DNA of 64,000 nucleotides from Leuconostoc mesenteroides subsp. mesenteroides ATCC 8293. GTDB taxonomy: Bacteria > Bacillota > Bacilli > Lactobacillales > Lactobacillaceae. The stretch is from the NCBI RefSeq assembly GCF_000014445.1, contig NC_008531.1, positions 837,001 through 901,000 on the forward strand, in the 5' to 3' direction. Both the position numbers and the translations under genes were made by a program. The notes under the pieces are model-generated. The model did not search any database. It was given only the letters and a program-made list of their open reading frames with translations, and was not told where the DNA came from. Shown here one piece after another: positions 53,102 to 62,808 of the stretch; positions within the stretch are counted from its first letter, which is position 1, and every line of letters begins with the position of its first letter.

Positions 53102-54055
53102 ATGACAAATTTAAATGATGTTGCGCGCAATGCACACGTGTCTAAAATGACAGTTAGTCGTGTAATTAATCATCCCGAACGAGTTTCAGATGAATTGAAA
53201 GAGCTTGTAGAGAAAGCAATTCAGGACGTTGGATATGAGCCAAATCGCATGGCAAAAGCGCTTGTTAACAAGCGCCATTATGTGATTAGATTTTTACTGT
53301 TAGAGGATGTCACAACAGTTGAACCAAATTACGCCAAGCTATTGATTCATATTGCTAATTATCTCCAAGAGAGCGGCTACACGCTCGAAATAAGTACCGA
53401 TTTAGCCGCCAGTACAAACAATATTGACGGGATGATTGTTAGTGGCTGGCGTCAAGCGGACTTAGAGGGTTTATCATTAGTGACCGTACCAATTATTTTG
53501 TATGGTGTGGCACCGGAAAATTCACGTCTTTCTTATGTTGACGTTCATAATAAACAAGGAATTGAGATGGCAACGCAATATATGATAGACAGGGGTTATC
53601 AGGATATTTGGTACATTGGAATTGCAATTGATTTACCATTTGCTAAGCAGCGGGCGTTAGGCTATCGTTCGGTCATGAATAAGTATGGTATGAGTCAAAA
53701 AGTTTTTGCGACAGAAAACCATGCCCACTCGGCGGATATATTGATGACGAATATGGTGACAAGTATTCAATCAAATACTGGTTTCGTCTGCGCGACAGAT
53801 CGGATTGCTTTGGGTGTTGTCAGATCCTTGACACGTATTTATGAAGTGCCAACTGACTTTGGAGTAATTGGATTTGATGGTGTATTTATTGACCAAATTT
53901 CCTCGCCACAATTAACGACAATTAGGCAACCGCTTGCATTAATTGCAAAAAATTTGGTCAAGGAGATAGTAAACCGAGTTGAGTCTGATGAAGAAAATAC
54001 CAAAATTGAAGTTAATATTACGCCAGAACTAATTATCCGCGATTCAACGCAATGA
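53102..54055 (+). CDS. LacI family regulator, second of a tandem pair
   Basis: A 317-residue regulator with its own helix-turn-helix (TNLNDVARNAHVSKMTVSRV, INHPERVSDELKE) and effector domain (DGMIVSGWRQ; VIGFDGVFIDQISSPQLTTI). It is not a close copy of the gene before it. The start codon lies two bases after the first gene's stop (TAATAATG), implying one transcript. Two palindromes close to its stop (54061, 54122) flank the promoter of the transporter gene and may be its sites. Confidence 0.88.
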   Translation: MTNLNDVARNAHVSKMTVSRVINHPERVSDELKELVEKAIQDVGYEPNRMAKALVNKRHYVIRFLLLEDVTTVEPNYAKLLIHIANYLQESGYTLEISTDLAASTNNIDGMIVSGWRQADLEGLSLVTVPIILYGVAPENSRLSYVDVHNKQGIEMATQYMIDRGYQDIWYIGIAIDLPFAKQRALGYRSVMNKYGMSQKVFATENHAHSADILMTNMVTSIQSNTGFVCATDRIALGVVRSLTRIYEVPTDFGVIGFDGVFIDQISSPQLTTIRQPLALIAKNLVKEIVNRVESDEENTKIEVNITPELIIRDSTQ

Positions 54056-54060
54056 AATGA

Positions 54061-54135
54061 TGTTACCGTTAACATCGGGCAAACGCTTCCAAATATTTAT
54101 CTACTGCTTTATACTGTTCAATGTAAACGGTTACA
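54061..54135 (+). promoter_or_regulatory. Promoter and operators of the maltose transporter-phosphorylase genes
   Basis: TTCCAA (54087-54092), 17-bp spacer, TATACT (54110-54115). TGTTACCGTTAACA (54061-54074) and TGTAAACGGTTACA (54122-54135) are related palindromes with centres 61 bp apart. GGCAAACGCTTCCA (54078-54091) at the -35 is cre-like. The paired sites suggest repression, perhaps by looping. Confidence 0.65.
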
Positions 54136-54161
54136 AAAATAATATTTTGGAGGCAGAAATA

Positions 54162-55514
54162 ATGGATGATAAGCATAAAGGGCAGGGATTGCCTAATTTG
54201 CCGCTTAGCACAATTTGGATGTTGAGTTTTGGGTTCTTAGGTGTGCAAATGGCTTTTTCCTTGCAAAGTTCACAAATGGGAAGAATTTTCCAAACATTGG
54301 GTGCTGACCCAACAAAACTTGGTTTTTTCTTCATATTGCCACCTTTGGCTGGACTATTTGTTCAACCCTTGGTTGGTTACTTTTCAGATCGAACATGGAC
54401 CAAGCGTTTTGGACGACGCATGCCATACTTGTTAGTTGGTGCATTAGTTTCGGTTATAGTAATGTTCCTGTTACCAAATTCTGGTAGCTTTGGATTTTCT
54501 ACAACCGCAGCATTATGGTTTGGCGCAATAACGATTTTGTTTATGGATCTTAGTTCAAATGTGGCTATGCAACCTTTTAAAATGGTTGTTGGTGATATGG
54601 TTAATGAAGATCAGAAATCATACGCCTATTCTATTCAGAGTTTCTTATCAAATACAGGTTCTGTACTAGCCACAATTTTTCCTTTCTTGTTAACAGCAAT
54701 TGGGGTTGCTAATACTGCTGACAAAGGACAGGTTCCAGCTTCGGTTATTATTTCCTTTTACGTTGGTGCAGTTGTATTAGTTGTCTTCTCATTAGTTGCG
54801 GTATTCAACGTAAAAGAATACGATGACGCAACTTACGAGCTTTATCATGGTTACGCATTAAACACGCCAAATGATAATGATGGTGGGTTTTTAACTTTAT
54901 TGAAGCGCGCACCAAAAACATTTTGGATGGTTACTGTGACACAATTCTTCTGCTGGATGGCTTTCCAGTATTTGTGGACATACGGTACAGGTGCAGTTGC
55001 AGATAATGTCTTTCATGCAACCGACCCAACAACAGCAGGTTATCAAAATGGTGGAAATTGGTTTGGAATTTTGTCGGCGGTTTATGCAATTGCTGCCGTA
55101 CTCTGGTCGTTAGTACTGTCTAAAATTCCGGCAGAAAAAAATAAATTTGGGTATGCTTTGTCGCTTCTATTAGGGTCAACAGGATTCATTTCAGTTTTCT
55201 TTATCCATTCACAATATCTTTTAATTGCATCTTTCATTTTGATTGGTATTTCATGGGCAGGGATGATGGCTTATCCATTTATCATGGTTACTAATGCATT
55301 GAACGGCGATCACATGGGCACTTATCTCGGGCTATTCAACGGCTCTATATGCCTGCCACAAATTGTGGCGTCAGTTGCAAGTTTTGTTGTATTTCCAGCA
55401 TTAGGATCACATTTTCCATCAATGATCTTAGTTTCAGGGGTTTTGATGCTATTGGGTGCAGTTAGTGTTGGTTTTATTAAAGAAATTCATAGTAATCCAG
55501 TGAATGCACATTAA
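54162..55514 (+). CDS. MalT-type MFS maltose transporter (SLC45-like)
   Basis: A 450-residue protein with 12 membrane segments. The N-terminal part IWMLSFGFLGVQMAFSLQSS, then QMGRIFQTLGADPTKLGFFF and GRRMPYLLVG, closely recalls the MalT maltose permeases of lactobacilli. It would import maltose for the GH65 phosphorylase, whose gene follows by 44 bases. ATG 54162 has GGAGG upstream; the open frame back to 54057 lacks a site. A paralogue lies at 61441. Confidence 0.88.
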   Translation: MDDKHKGQGLPNLPLSTIWMLSFGFLGVQMAFSLQSSQMGRIFQTLGADPTKLGFFFILPPLAGLFVQPLVGYFSDRTWTKRFGRRMPYLLVGALVSVIVMFLLPNSGSFGFSTTAALWFGAITILFMDLSSNVAMQPFKMVVGDMVNEDQKSYAYSIQSFLSNTGSVLATIFPFLLTAIGVANTADKGQVPASVIISFYVGAVVLVVFSLVAVFNVKEYDDATYELYHGYALNTPNDNDGGFLTLLKRAPKTFWMVTVTQFFCWMAFQYLWTYGTGAVADNVFHATDPTTAGYQNGGNWFGILSAVYAIAAVLWSLVLSKIPAEKNKFGYALSLLLGSTGFISVFFIHSQYLLIASFILIGISWAGMMAYPFIMVTNALNGDHMGTYLGLFNGSICLPQIVASVASFVVFPALGSHFPSMILVSGVLMLLGAVSVGFIKEIHSNPVNAH

Positions 55515-55523
55515 TATAGTAAT

Positions 55524-55538
55524 AACGTTACCGTAAAG
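55524..55538 (+). promoter_or_regulatory. Operator-like sequence before the GH65 gene
   Basis: AACGTTACCGTAAAG in the 44-bp gap shares GTTACCGT with the palindrome at 54061-54074. It may be a weaker site of the same regulator. Confidence 0.35.
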
Positions 55539-55558
55539 AAGAAAGAGGCATAAAAATA

Positions 55559-57817
55559 ATGAAAAGAATTTTTGAAATTAACCCTTGGACAGTCGTAACG
55601 CACGATTTAAATCCTGAAGACAAACGCCTACAGGAATCTATGACAAGTTTGGGAAACGAATATATGGGCATGCGTGGTATGTTTGAAGAGGTTTATTCAG
55701 GCGATACACACCAAGGTATCTATATTGGAGGCGTGTGGTTTCCAGATAAAACAAGAGTTGGCTGGTGGAAAAATGGTTACCCACTTTACTTTGGAAAAGC
55801 TATTAATGCTTTGAATTTTGTGAAAGCAGACATTTATATTGATGGTCATCAAATTGATTTAGCCAAGAATGAATTTCAGAATTTTGAAGTATCCTTAGAC
55901 ATGAAACATGGTGTTTTGAAGCGTCAATTTACAGTCTTTGGCGTTGAAGTTCAAGTATCACGTTTCGTTTCAGCCGCGTTTAAAGAACTAGCCGATATTC
56001 ACTATACCTTTACATCCGTGGATGGATATAAGCATAACATTCGTTTTGATGCTAGCATTGATGCTGATGTAGTCAATGAAGATGCTAATTATGACGGAAA
56101 ATTTTGGCAAGTTTTAGATGCCGGTAATGATGTTGCATCGTCATTTATTGCCACACAAACCATTGAGAATCCATTTGGTGTACCACAATTCACAGTGGTT
56201 GCTCGTCAAAGTTTCATTGGTGGCGAAAAACACGGCACTAATCGTGGAACAAAAGAAGTTACTGATAACTTTGATATTGAGGTACCAACTAAAGGCGTAG
56301 TAAATTTTGAAAAGCGTGTTATCGTAACCACTTCTCGAGATTACGATAGTTTAAAAGAGACAATAGATGCTGGGACAGCGTTGACGAACAAAGTTTTAGA
56401 AAACTCTTATCAAGAAATATATGAAGACCATGCGCAAGAATGGTTGAAACGGTGGGAGAAGGCTGACGTTCAAATTGAAGGTGATGATGCTGCGCAACAA
56501 GGTATTCGGTTCAATTTGTTCCACCTCTTCTCAACTTACTATGGTAACGACCCACGGCTAAATATTGGACCAAAGGGCTTCACCGGTGAAAAGTATGGTG
56601 GTGCAACGTACTGGGACACAGAAGCTTTCGCCATTCCGGTCTATCTAGGTGTTGCTGATCCATCAGTTACAAGATCACTATTGCAATACCGTTTTGATCA
56701 ACTTGATGGTGCCTTTCATAATGCTAAACAACAAGGCCTAAAAGGCGCGCTTTATCCAATGGTGACTTTTGATGGTATTGAATCTCATAATGAGTGGGAA
56801 ATAACATTTGAAGAGATTCACCGTAATTCAACTATTGCTTATGCGATTTATAATTATACAAATATTACTGGAGATCACTCTTGGTTAGACGGGGATGGGG
56901 CGCAAGTACTTTACAGCATCGCACGTTTCTGGGCTGATCGCGTTCACTATTCAAAACGCAATAATCAGTATATGATTCACGGTGTCACTGGACCTAATGA
57001 ATATGAAAATAATGTTAATAATAATTACTACACTAATTGGATGGCTAAATGGGTATTACAGTATTCGCTTGATCACTATGACGAAATTAATGACAAGCAA
57101 AAGGCAAAGCTAGCTATTACCGATGAAGAGTTGGTTCAATGGCAAGATATTGTTACCAAAATGTATTTGCCAGAAGCTGATGTTGATACAAAAAATGGCA
57201 AAAAACATATTTTTGTACAACATGATACATTTTTGGATAAAGATTTAACCCCAATTGCTGATATGCCACAAGATATTCGTCCAATCAACCAGAACTGGTC
57301 TTGGGATCGAATACTACGGTCGCCATACATTAAGCAGTCTGACACTTTGCACGCAATGTTCTATTTTCCTGATGCCTTTACTGAAGAAGAGAAACGTAAC
57401 AATTTTAACTTTTATGAGCCACTGACTGTGCACGAATCATCATTATCACCGTCAGTTCACGCGATATTGGCTGCTGATTTACAAATGGCTGACAAAGCTG
57501 TTGAAATGTATGAACGCGCTGCGCGATTGGATTTGGATAATTACAATAATGATACTGGTGATGGTTTGCATATTACTGCGATGACCGGTTCATGGTTAGC
57601 AATCGTGCAGGGATTTGCCGGAATGCGAGTACGAAATGACGAATTAAATTTAAAGCCATTTTTACCTAAGAATTGGACAAAATACGCGTTCCGTCTGGTT
57701 TTCCGTGGTCATGTTTTAGAAGTGACGGTTGACAAAGAAGGTGCAGATGTCCAACTAATTTCTGGTGATCCACTTACGATTAATTTATTGGGTAAACAAG
57801 TCACATTAACGAGATAA
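55559..57817 (+). CDS. mapA: Maltose phosphorylase, GH65
   Basis: A 752-residue cytoplasmic enzyme that cleaves maltose with phosphate to beta-glucose 1-phosphate and glucose. Domains: N-terminal beta-sandwich (about 1-270), helical linker, (alpha/alpha)6 barrel (about 325-690), and a short C-terminal sheet. The acid catalyst is Glu481 in VTGPNEYENNVNNNYYTN. Phosphate-binding residues are expected in the HESSLSPSVHAI segment, and HITAMTGSWLAIVQGF is also typical. Kojibiose, nigerose and trehalose phosphorylases are relatives; the transporter and pgmB context favours maltose. Confidence 0.9.
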   Translation: MKRIFEINPWTVVTHDLNPEDKRLQESMTSLGNEYMGMRGMFEEVYSGDTHQGIYIGGVWFPDKTRVGWWKNGYPLYFGKAINALNFVKADIYIDGHQIDLAKNEFQNFEVSLDMKHGVLKRQFTVFGVEVQVSRFVSAAFKELADIHYTFTSVDGYKHNIRFDASIDADVVNEDANYDGKFWQVLDAGNDVASSFIATQTIENPFGVPQFTVVARQSFIGGEKHGTNRGTKEVTDNFDIEVPTKGVVNFEKRVIVTTSRDYDSLKETIDAGTALTNKVLENSYQEIYEDHAQEWLKRWEKADVQIEGDDAAQQGIRFNLFHLFSTYYGNDPRLNIGPKGFTGEKYGGATYWDTEAFAIPVYLGVADPSVTRSLLQYRFDQLDGAFHNAKQQGLKGALYPMVTFDGIESHNEWEITFEEIHRNSTIAYAIYNYTNITGDHSWLDGDGAQVLYSIARFWADRVHYSKRNNQYMIHGVTGPNEYENNVNNNYYTNWMAKWVLQYSLDHYDEINDKQKAKLAITDEELVQWQDIVTKMYLPEADVDTKNGKKHIFVQHDTFLDKDLTPIADMPQDIRPINQNWSWDRILRSPYIKQSDTLHAMFYFPDAFTEEEKRNNFNFYEPLTVHESSLSPSVHAILAADLQMADKAVEMYERAARLDLDNYNNDTGDGLHITAMTGSWLAIVQGFAGMRVRNDELNLKPFLPKNWTKYAFRLVFRGHVLEVTVDKEGADVQLISGDPLTINLLGKQVTLTR

Positions 57818-57833
57818 TAAAGAGGACAAATCA

Positions 57834-58520
57834 ATGCAGAAATTCAAAGATATTAAGGGATTTGCTTTTGATTTAGATGGGGTCATTGCAGATACAGCTC
57901 GATTTCATGGACAAGCTTGGCATCAGACTGCTGATGAAGTCGGCACAACTTGGACACCACAATTGGCTGAATCACTCAAAGGTATTAGTCGCATGGAATC
58001 ATTGCAAATGATTTTAGACGCGGGTAATCATGCGGATGATTTTTCACAAGCTGATAGAGAAGCACTCGCTGAAAAGAAAAATCATTTCTATCAACGATTG
58101 ATTGCAACATTAACGGAGGACGACATATTGCCGGGGATGAAAAGTTTTATTCATTCGGCCAAAGTGGCAGGGTACAAAATGTCTATCGCCTCAGCCTCAA
58201 AAAACGCTCCTATGATCCTTGATCATTTGGGATTAGCAAATGATTTTGTTGGAATAGTAGATCCAGCAACACTGACAAAGGGAAAACCAGACCCTGAAAT
58301 TTTTGTTAGAGCTGCAGAAGTGCTAGAACTAGCACCCAATCAAGTGATTGGATTAGAAGATTCAGCAGCCGGTATCGAGTCAATTAATAGTGCTGGTCAA
58401 ATATCGTTGGCAATTGGTGATGCAGTTGTTTTATCGGCTGCTAATTTAATTTTCAGTTCGACTGTCGATGTTACTTTGCAAAGTATTCAATCTAAAATGG
58501 ACAAAATCAAGTCCAACTAA
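57834..58520 (+). CDS. pgmB: Beta-phosphoglucomutase
   Basis: A 228-residue HAD-family enzyme converting beta-glucose 1-phosphate to glucose 6-phosphate. The nucleophile Asp13 and Asp15 are in FAFDLDGVIADTARFHG; the cap has the LKGISRMESL motif, and SIASASKNAP, KGKPDPEIFV and GLEDSAAGIESI give the other HAD motifs. It starts 16 bases after mapA (AGAGGAC site), a classic pair, and is followed by a terminator. Confidence 0.95.
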   Translation: MQKFKDIKGFAFDLDGVIADTARFHGQAWHQTADEVGTTWTPQLAESLKGISRMESLQMILDAGNHADDFSQADREALAEKKNHFYQRLIATLTEDDILPGMKSFIHSAKVAGYKMSIASASKNAPMILDHLGLANDFVGIVDPATLTKGKPDPEIFVRAAEVLELAPNQVIGLEDSAAGIESINSAGQISLAIGDAVVLSAANLIFSSTVDVTLQSIQSKMDKIKSN

Positions 58521-58565
58521 AAAAAATCATTAAAGCTACTAGAAATAAGCTTTAATGATTTTTTA
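58521..58565. terminator. Bidirectional terminator between pgmB and the convergent LacI gene
   Basis: AAAAAATCATTAAAGCT pairs with AGCTTTAATGATTTTTT around a 10-base loop. Confidence 0.92.
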
Positions 58566-58570
58566 TTGTG

Positions 58571-59578
58571 CTAATTATTTTTATTAAGCGTTGTCACTGT
58601 ACCTGACGGTACGATTTTAGTCTCTGTAAAGAAAACAGCATGTGGTGCTAATTCCTGTTCATCTAGTGCCGAAACAGCCAACTGTCCCATCAATTGAAAA
58701 TCTTGTTTGGCAGCACTGAGAATGGGCCGGGTTATTTGTGCTATTTCAGTACCGTCAATTGTTACGATAGATAGGTCTTTGGGAACATCTATTTGAGCAT
58801 CTTTAGCACCATTGAGGATGCCAACGCTGATAATATCAGCCGAACCAATTGCTGCTGTAAAAGGTAACGGTGTGCCAAAATGTTTGACAGCATCCAATCC
58901 GGTTTGATAAGTAATATCTGTCCCCCAGATAAAATCAGAGTTATATTGAATACCGTGTTTTGCGAGTGAATCAATAAATCCTTGCCTTCGTAATTTGGAA
59001 ACAATTGAATTTGAGTTTGAGGAACCAATGAGCGCAATTTTTTCATGTCCATTTTCGTAAAGATAATTAACAATTTGGTGCATCATATCATAATTATCGG
59101 AGGAAATTGAAGGGATTTCATTGTTTAATTGATTTGAAACGCTAAGAAGCTGGACATCAGTGTTGGTTAATAGGTTAAAAACCGGGTCAGCAATTTCAAT
59201 ATCTACTGCCAACATGACAATTGCCAGCACTTTTCGAGATAGCAAAGAATGAACGGTTTGCAGCTGTTGTTCTTTGTTTACATCGACAAAGGCGATGAGT
59301 AATTCATAGTTGAGCTCATACGCTTTAGACCGCATGCCCTTAATAATTTCATCAGCAAAATTAGTATGCTCGCTTGGTACTAACACGCCAATAACGCGAC
59401 TTTGTTTTTGTGATAAATCAGCTGCTGATTGATTCTTAAGATAACCCATTGATTCCGCAAGTTCACGAACTCTTTTTGCTGTATCCGCATTAAAACGACC
59501 TCGATTAGTTAAAATCCGAGAGACGGATGCTGGTGAAAGCCCAGCTTTATCTGCAATGTCTTTAATAGTAATAGCCAT
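58571..59578 (-). CDS. LacI family regulator, divergent from the alpha-glucosidase gene
   Basis: A 335-residue regulator with helix-turn-helix (AITIKDIADKAGLSPASVSR, ILTNRGRFNADTAKRVR) and a sugar-binding effector domain (SIVTIDGTEIAQITRPILSA). It is divergent from the GH13_31 alpha-glucosidase and two GTAAACG-type palindromes lie between. It resembles MalR-type regulators and may control the region from 59.7 kb on. With the two genes at 52.1-54.1 kb there are three LacI proteins around the maltose/isomaltose genes. The SD is weak. Confidence 0.9.
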   Translation of the reverse strand: MAITIKDIADKAGLSPASVSRILTNRGRFNADTAKRVRELAESMGYLKNQSAADLSQKQSRVIGVLVPSEHTNFADEIIKGMRSKAYELNYELLIAFVDVNKEQQLQTVHSLLSRKVLAIVMLAVDIEIADPVFNLLTNTDVQLLSVSNQLNNEIPSISSDNYDMMHQIVNYLYENGHEKIALIGSSNSNSIVSKLRRQGFIDSLAKHGIQYNSDFIWGTDITYQTGLDAVKHFGTPLPFTAAIGSADIISVGILNGAKDAQIDVPKDLSIVTIDGTEIAQITRPILSAAKQDFQLMGQLAVSALDEQELAPHAVFFTETKIVPSGTVTTLNKNN

Positions 59579-59615
59579 ATCAATTATTATAACCTAAAAA
59601 GGTTGACTTTCAATA

Positions 59616-59654
59616 TGGAAGCGTTTACAATGTAAATTGCGTAAACGTTTACTC
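59616..59654 (+). promoter_or_regulatory. Operator pair before the alpha-glucosidase gene
   Basis: TGGAAGCGTTTACA (59616-59629) and the perfect palindrome GTAAACGTTTAC (59641-59652), centres 24 bp apart, in the 110-bp gap between divergent genes. Both fit LacI/CcpA sites. Confidence 0.65.
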
Positions 59655-59688
59655 AAAAAGTTTTTTAGAAATAATAAGGACGGTTAGT

Positions 59689-61359
59689 ATGGAAAAAGTA
59701 CAGTGGTGGCAGAATACTGTTGTCTACCAAATTTATCCCAGGAGCTTTCAAGATAGTAACGGAGATGGTGTGGGGGATATACCCGGCATTATTGAACGAT
59801 TACCCTATTTGAAAGCTCTTGGTGTCCAAGTGATTTGGCTAAGTCCAATTTATCAGTCGCCAAATGATGATAATGGCTATGACATTAGTGATTATCGTAA
59901 AGTTTTACCGGAATTTGGAACAATGGCAGATGTTCAAGAAATGCTCGAGGTAGCACATCATTTAGGTCTAAAAATTATGATGGATTTGGTCGTCAACCAT
60001 ACTTCTGATGAACATCAATGGTTTAAAGAGAGTCGTAAAAACAAGGATAATCCTTATCGCAATTATTACATTTGGCGTGATCCTGTGGATGGTCACGAAC
60101 CTAATAATTGGTTGTCAGACTTTGGTGGATCAGCATGGGAATTTGACAATAATACACAACAGTATTATTTGCATTTATTCTCAAAGAAGCAACCAGATCT
60201 TAATTGGGATAACCCCGATTTACGACAAGATATTTACGACACAATGAAATGGTGGTTAGATCAAGGTGTTGATGGTTTTCGCATGGATGTTATTAACCTA
60301 ATTTCAAAACCATCAGATTTACCAAATGATCCAAATGTCACCTTAGAAAATCATGGCTCATCGATGGATTTTGTTGCTAATGGTCCAAATATTCATGATT
60401 ATTTACAAGAAATGAATCAAGAAGTATTGTCAAAGCATGATATCATCACTGTTGGTGAAACGCCAGGCGTATCAACAAAGGATGCAATGAAATATGCCGG
60501 ATTTGATTCGCATGAGTTGCAGATGATTTTCCAGTTTGAACATACTGAGGTTGATAACAGTCATGAGGGATTAGGCAAATGGAGTGATGAACGCTTCAAT
60601 CTGGTTGATTTAAAGCGTATTTTATCCAGATGGCAAAATGAGTTGTATGGTAAGGCTTGGAACAGTCTTTATTGGAATAATCATGATCGACCAAGAGTAG
60701 TCTCACGATTTGGAAATGATTCAGATGAATATCGCGTATTGTCTGCTAAAATGTTGGCTGCAACTTTACATTTTATGCAGGGAACACCTTATATTTACCA
60801 AGGTGAAGAAATTGGTATGACCAATATTGACTTACCATCTATTAAAGACTACCGAGATATTGATACCTTGAATGCATATGATGACTTAGTTGTCCAACAA
60901 AGACGAGTTACTGCTGATAAAATGATGTCTTATGTTCATCATTCTTCAAGAGACAATGCACGAACACCAATGCAATGGGATAACACTAAAAATGCCGGAT
61001 TTACTGAAAGTCACCCATGGTTAAGTGTTAATCCTAATTACCAGACCATCAATGTGGCAGATTCATTAACTGATCAACAGTCAGTCTTTCATTTTTACCA
61101 AAAGCTCATCGCCTTAAGGCAAGAGTTATCCATTATCACGACTGGGAAGTATGAAGTGTTGGATTTAGAAGACGAATCTGTTTACGCTTACAAGCGGATT
61201 GACAAAGACACGCAATTACTGGTTATTAGCAATTTTACTGATCAAAAGCAAACACGTCATTACGATCGAACCCAATCTGCACAATTAGTTATAAGTAATT
61301 ATTCAGATGATCAAGGTGACACACTCAGACCTTACGAATCAAAAGTATATTTGTTTTAA
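59689..61359 (+). CDS. Oligo-1,6-glucosidase-like alpha-glucosidase, GH13 subfamily 31
   Basis: A 556-residue cytoplasmic enzyme. Conserved GH13 regions: DLVVNHTSDEH, GFRMDVINLI with nucleophile Asp200, acid Glu257 in TVGETPGV, and Asp333 in WNNHDRPR. Val201 after the nucleophile is the mark of enzymes cutting alpha-1,6 bonds, as in Bacillus oligo-1,6-glucosidase. It likely hydrolyses isomaltose, panose and short dextran fragments, perhaps those made by the DsrE of this window. AAGGACGG precedes the ATG. It is divergent from a LacI gene. Confidence 0.9.
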   Translation: MEKVQWWQNTVVYQIYPRSFQDSNGDGVGDIPGIIERLPYLKALGVQVIWLSPIYQSPNDDNGYDISDYRKVLPEFGTMADVQEMLEVAHHLGLKIMMDLVVNHTSDEHQWFKESRKNKDNPYRNYYIWRDPVDGHEPNNWLSDFGGSAWEFDNNTQQYYLHLFSKKQPDLNWDNPDLRQDIYDTMKWWLDQGVDGFRMDVINLISKPSDLPNDPNVTLENHGSSMDFVANGPNIHDYLQEMNQEVLSKHDIITVGETPGVSTKDAMKYAGFDSHELQMIFQFEHTEVDNSHEGLGKWSDERFNLVDLKRILSRWQNELYGKAWNSLYWNNHDRPRVVSRFGNDSDEYRVLSAKMLAATLHFMQGTPYIYQGEEIGMTNIDLPSIKDYRDIDTLNAYDDLVVQQRRVTADKMMSYVHHSSRDNARTPMQWDNTKNAGFTESHPWLSVNPNYQTINVADSLTDQQSVFHFYQKLIALRQELSIITTGKYEVLDLEDESVYAYKRIDKDTQLLVISNFTDQKQTRHYDRTQSAQLVISNYSDDQGDTLRPYESKVYLF

Positions 61360-61369
61360 TTCAATAAAA

Positions 61370-61383
61370 TGTAAGCGGTTACT
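61370..61383 (+). promoter_or_regulatory. Operator/cre-like site before the second transporter
   Basis: TGTAAGCGGTTACT resembles the palindrome at 54122-54135. It lies 58 bases before the start of the transporter gene. Confidence 0.55.
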
Positions 61384-61440
61384 TAAATTGCTGTTATTTT
61401 AAATTTTTATATGATCACTTAATTAAGGAGAGTGAATATA

Positions 61441-62805
61441 ATGAGTAGTAACGAACACAAAAAAGGTCAGCTTCCGATGCTGACTAGCATGCAACTGTTT
61501 TTAATGACTTTTGGTTATGCAGGCGTCCAGGTTGCCTTCTCGGTTCAAACGGGTAATATGGGAAGAATATTCCAGACCTTGGGTTCCGATCCAACAAAAT
61601 TAGGATTTTTCTTCATCTTGCCCCCTTTGGCAGGTATGATCACGCAACCTTTAATTGGTCTGTTTTCTGACAAAACTTGGTTGCCTAAATTGGGTCGACG
61701 AATGCCTTATCTCATTGGTGGCTGTTTAGTATCATTGATTGTTTTACTATTATTGCCCAACACAGGTTCATTTGGTTTTGGTTATGGATCAATGACAGCC
61801 TTGTGGTTTGGTGCGGTAACAGTATTGTTCATGGACTTGTCCGCAAACGTTTCAATGCAGCCTTTTAAGATGATTATTCCTGATATGGTCAATGAAAAGC
61901 AAACCGACAAAGCCTGGAGCTTACAAAATATATGGGGAAGTTTGGGTGGCGTGATTGCCTTTGTTTTCCCATTTATCTTAACTTCGTTTGGTGTTGCTAA
62001 CACTGCAGCACGTGGGGTTGTGCCTGATTCAGTTAAGATTTCATTTTATGTTGCAGCTGCAATACTATTATTGTCAACCATTTTTACCATTATAAATGTA
62101 AAAGAGTATGACCCAGAAACGCTAGCATATTACCATGGTTTCAGGTCCGATGATAAGACACATGAATCGTTTATTGATATTTTGAAACACGCGCCAAAAG
62201 TTTTTTGGACCTTAGGCATTGTTGAATTCTTTGTCTGGTTTGGTATTCCATACATGTGGACTTATTCTACTGGTGCTCTGTCAGAAAATATTTGGCACGT
62301 TTCAGACCCTGCATCTGCTGGCTACCAAGCAGCAGGTAACTGGTTTGGTATTTTGCAGGCAGTGTACTCGGTTGTTGCAATAGTAGTGGGTATTTTATTT
62401 CAAAGGTTAAACGATAAAACAAGAAAAATGACGTATTTCTTAAGTTTGATAGCTGGTGGTTTAGGATTTATTATCGTAGCTTATGGTCATACTCATGTGT
62501 CGTCGTTAATTGGATTTGTACTAATCGGTATAGGTTGGATTGCATTGATTTCGATTCCATTTACTATTTTGACGAACGCATTGGATGGTAAACATGATGG
62601 CGTTTATCTAGGTTTGTTTAATTGCTTTATCTGTATCCCTCAAATTGTTGCTTCGGTAGCAAGTTTTGCTATTTTCCCAGCTGTCGGAAAATCAATGGCC
62701 CACATGTTAGCAATTGCAGGCGTCTTTCTGATGATTGGTGGTTGTTTAATTTGGATTGTTAAAGAAGAAAAAACACAAGTAGATATGACACAAAAAGGAG
62801 AATGA
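61441..62805 (+). CDS. MalT-type MFS oligosaccharide transporter, second copy
   Basis: A 454-residue paralogue of the transporter at 54162, with matching segments GRIFQTLGSDPTKLGFFFIL and LGRRMPYLIGG, and 12 membrane helices. ATG 61441 is 10 bases after AAGGAG; an in-frame GTG at 61432 is too close. Placed between two GH13_31 genes, it probably imports isomaltose, panose or maltotriose, while the first copy serves maltose. The next gene begins 3 bases after its stop. Confidence 0.88.
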   Translation: MSSNEHKKGQLPMLTSMQLFLMTFGYAGVQVAFSVQTGNMGRIFQTLGSDPTKLGFFFILPPLAGMITQPLIGLFSDKTWLPKLGRRMPYLIGGCLVSLIVLLLLPNTGSFGFGYGSMTALWFGAVTVLFMDLSANVSMQPFKMIIPDMVNEKQTDKAWSLQNIWGSLGGVIAFVFPFILTSFGVANTAARGVVPDSVKISFYVAAAILLLSTIFTIINVKEYDPETLAYYHGFRSDDKTHESFIDILKHAPKVFWTLGIVEFFVWFGIPYMWTYSTGALSENIWHVSDPASAGYQAAGNWFGILQAVYSVVAIVVGILFQRLNDKTRKMTYFLSLIAGGLGFIIVAYGHTHVSSLIGFVLIGIGWIALISIPFTILTNALDGKHDGVYLGLFNCFICIPQIVASVASFAIFPAVGKSMAHMLAIAGVFLMIGGCLIWIVKEEKTQVDMTQKGE

Positions 62806-62808
62806 AAA

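Noticed and set aside
54057..54161. Longer N-terminus of the first MalT-like transporter
   Set aside because: The extension would be encoded by the promoter and operators; ATG 54162 has a clear GGAGG site.
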